Part shown: piece by piece, positions 5,546 to 5,784 of the stretch
Numbering within the stretch: the first letter of the stretch is position 1
Layout of the letters: each line of letters starts with the position of its first letter
DNA from: Thermoplasmata archaeon
GTDB taxonomy: Archaea; Thermoplasmatota; Thermoplasmata; Lutacidiplasmatales; UBA184
Assembly: GCA_030042815.1 (NCBI GenBank)
Contig: JASHYY010000020.1
Location: forward strand, 1-5,784
Length of the DNA stretch: 5,784 bases
Direction: 5' to 3'
The notes under the pieces: generated by a model
The model's input: only the letters and a program-made list of their open reading frames with translations
Database searches by the model: none
What the model was told of the DNA's origin: nothing
Program-made: the position numbers and the translations under genes

Positions 5546-5784
5546 CTACTCGGACGGACGCGGAGGGGGACGGCGGCGGGGGTCCGTCGTCGGCGGGGCG
5601 GGAGTGGCAGGGGTCGGCCCGTGCGAGGGAGGGGCCGAGGACGGGGGTGGGGCGATCTCGTCCGCGGGCGGGAGCTCGGGGATCGCCGCTGCCTTCGTTC
5701 CCTTGCCGTAGGAGGTGACCATCGAGGTCGACTCGTCCGACTCGGCCTTGATCTCGTCCTCGATCGACTTGATCTCGGTGAGGA
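5546..5784 (-). CDS. Hypothetical protein with acidic helix and Pro-rich C-terminal tail (partial, 3' end)
   Basis: This is the last 78 codons of a gene that enters from the right edge; its start lies outside the window. I do not recognise the family. The visible part begins with a charged, probably helical segment (LTEIKSIEDEIKAESDESTS, about 1-20), then MVTSYGKGTKAAAIPELPP. About 35 residues rich in Pro, Ala, Ser and Thr follow, ending in a basic DPRRRPPPRPSE. Coding is supported by the open frame to the edge and by G or C at nearly every third position, including through the unambiguous helical part. The tail looks intrinsically disordered, like a flexible linker or docking tail after a folded or coiled-coil domain. 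The stop (TAG at 5546-5548) is 153 bp upstream of the favoured crotonase start, with no visible terminator. Confidence 0.65.
   Translation of the reverse strand, partial: LTEIKSIEDEIKAESDESTSMVTSYGKGTKAAAIPELPPADEIAPPPSSAPPSHGPTPATPAPPTTDPRRRPPPRPSE

Noticed and set aside
5469..5711. An 80-codon plus-strand frame at the right edge
   Set aside because: It is Gly/Arg/Pro-rich and antisense to the better minus-strand frame, which has an acidic helix and consistent G/C third positions.
1..5784. CRISPR array, tRNA/rRNA gene, transposon ends or defence cassette
   Set aside because: I saw no regularly spaced repeats, tRNA-like cloverleaf segments, transposase motifs or terminal inverted repeats on reading both strands.

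Overview
This window is very GC-rich, and nearly all third codon positions are G or C. It is most likely a chromosomal segment of a GC-rich archaeon, possibly a euryarchaeon of the Thermoplasmata type. Three things point to archaea. There are AT-rich TATA-like boxes at archaeal promoter distances. Two genes appear to be read from leaderless mRNAs. The complex I genes run A-B-C-D-H without the NADH-dehydrogenase subunits E, F and G. The lineage call is inference from gene order and motif style, not from a search.

Left half, minus strand (1-3192): a tight operon for a respiratory complex I (Nuo/Fpo-type), transcribed right to left as nuoA, nuoB, nuoC, nuoD and nuoH. NuoH runs off the left edge. 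Junctions are 2 bp, 36 bp, an 8-bp overlap and 13 bp. NuoB, NuoC and NuoD form the quinone-binding connecting module, with the N2 iron-sulfur cluster in NuoB. NuoA and NuoH are the membrane subunits at its foot. The missing E/F/G genes suggest an 11-subunit-type enzyme fed by F420H2, ferredoxin or an unknown donor, unless those genes lie elsewhere.

Middle (3193-3351): a 159-bp divergent intergenic region. It holds a TATA box and ribosome binding site for the nuo operon on the minus strand, and a TATA-like box about 30 bp before the first acetyltransferase gene on the plus strand.

Right half: two tandem, paralogous RimJ/RimL-type GNAT acetyltransferases (3352-3975 and 3972-4607, plus strand, ATGA overlap) share about half their residues. 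They converge on a crotonase-fold acyl-CoA isomerase/hydratase gene (4604-5392, minus strand). The two stop codons share a single CTAG. This enzyme lacks both classical hydratase glutamates and keeps an aspartate typical of isomerase-like members. At the right edge (5546-5784, minus strand) is the 3' end of an unrecognised gene with an acidic helix and a proline-rich tail.

Most of the window is ordinary metabolism. The points most worth a second look are the shared GTTATC promoter box at a fixed distance from two start codons, the acetyltransferase duplication, and changed signature residues in NuoA, NuoH and the crotonase. I saw no RNA gene, CRISPR array, insertion sequence or prophage gene.
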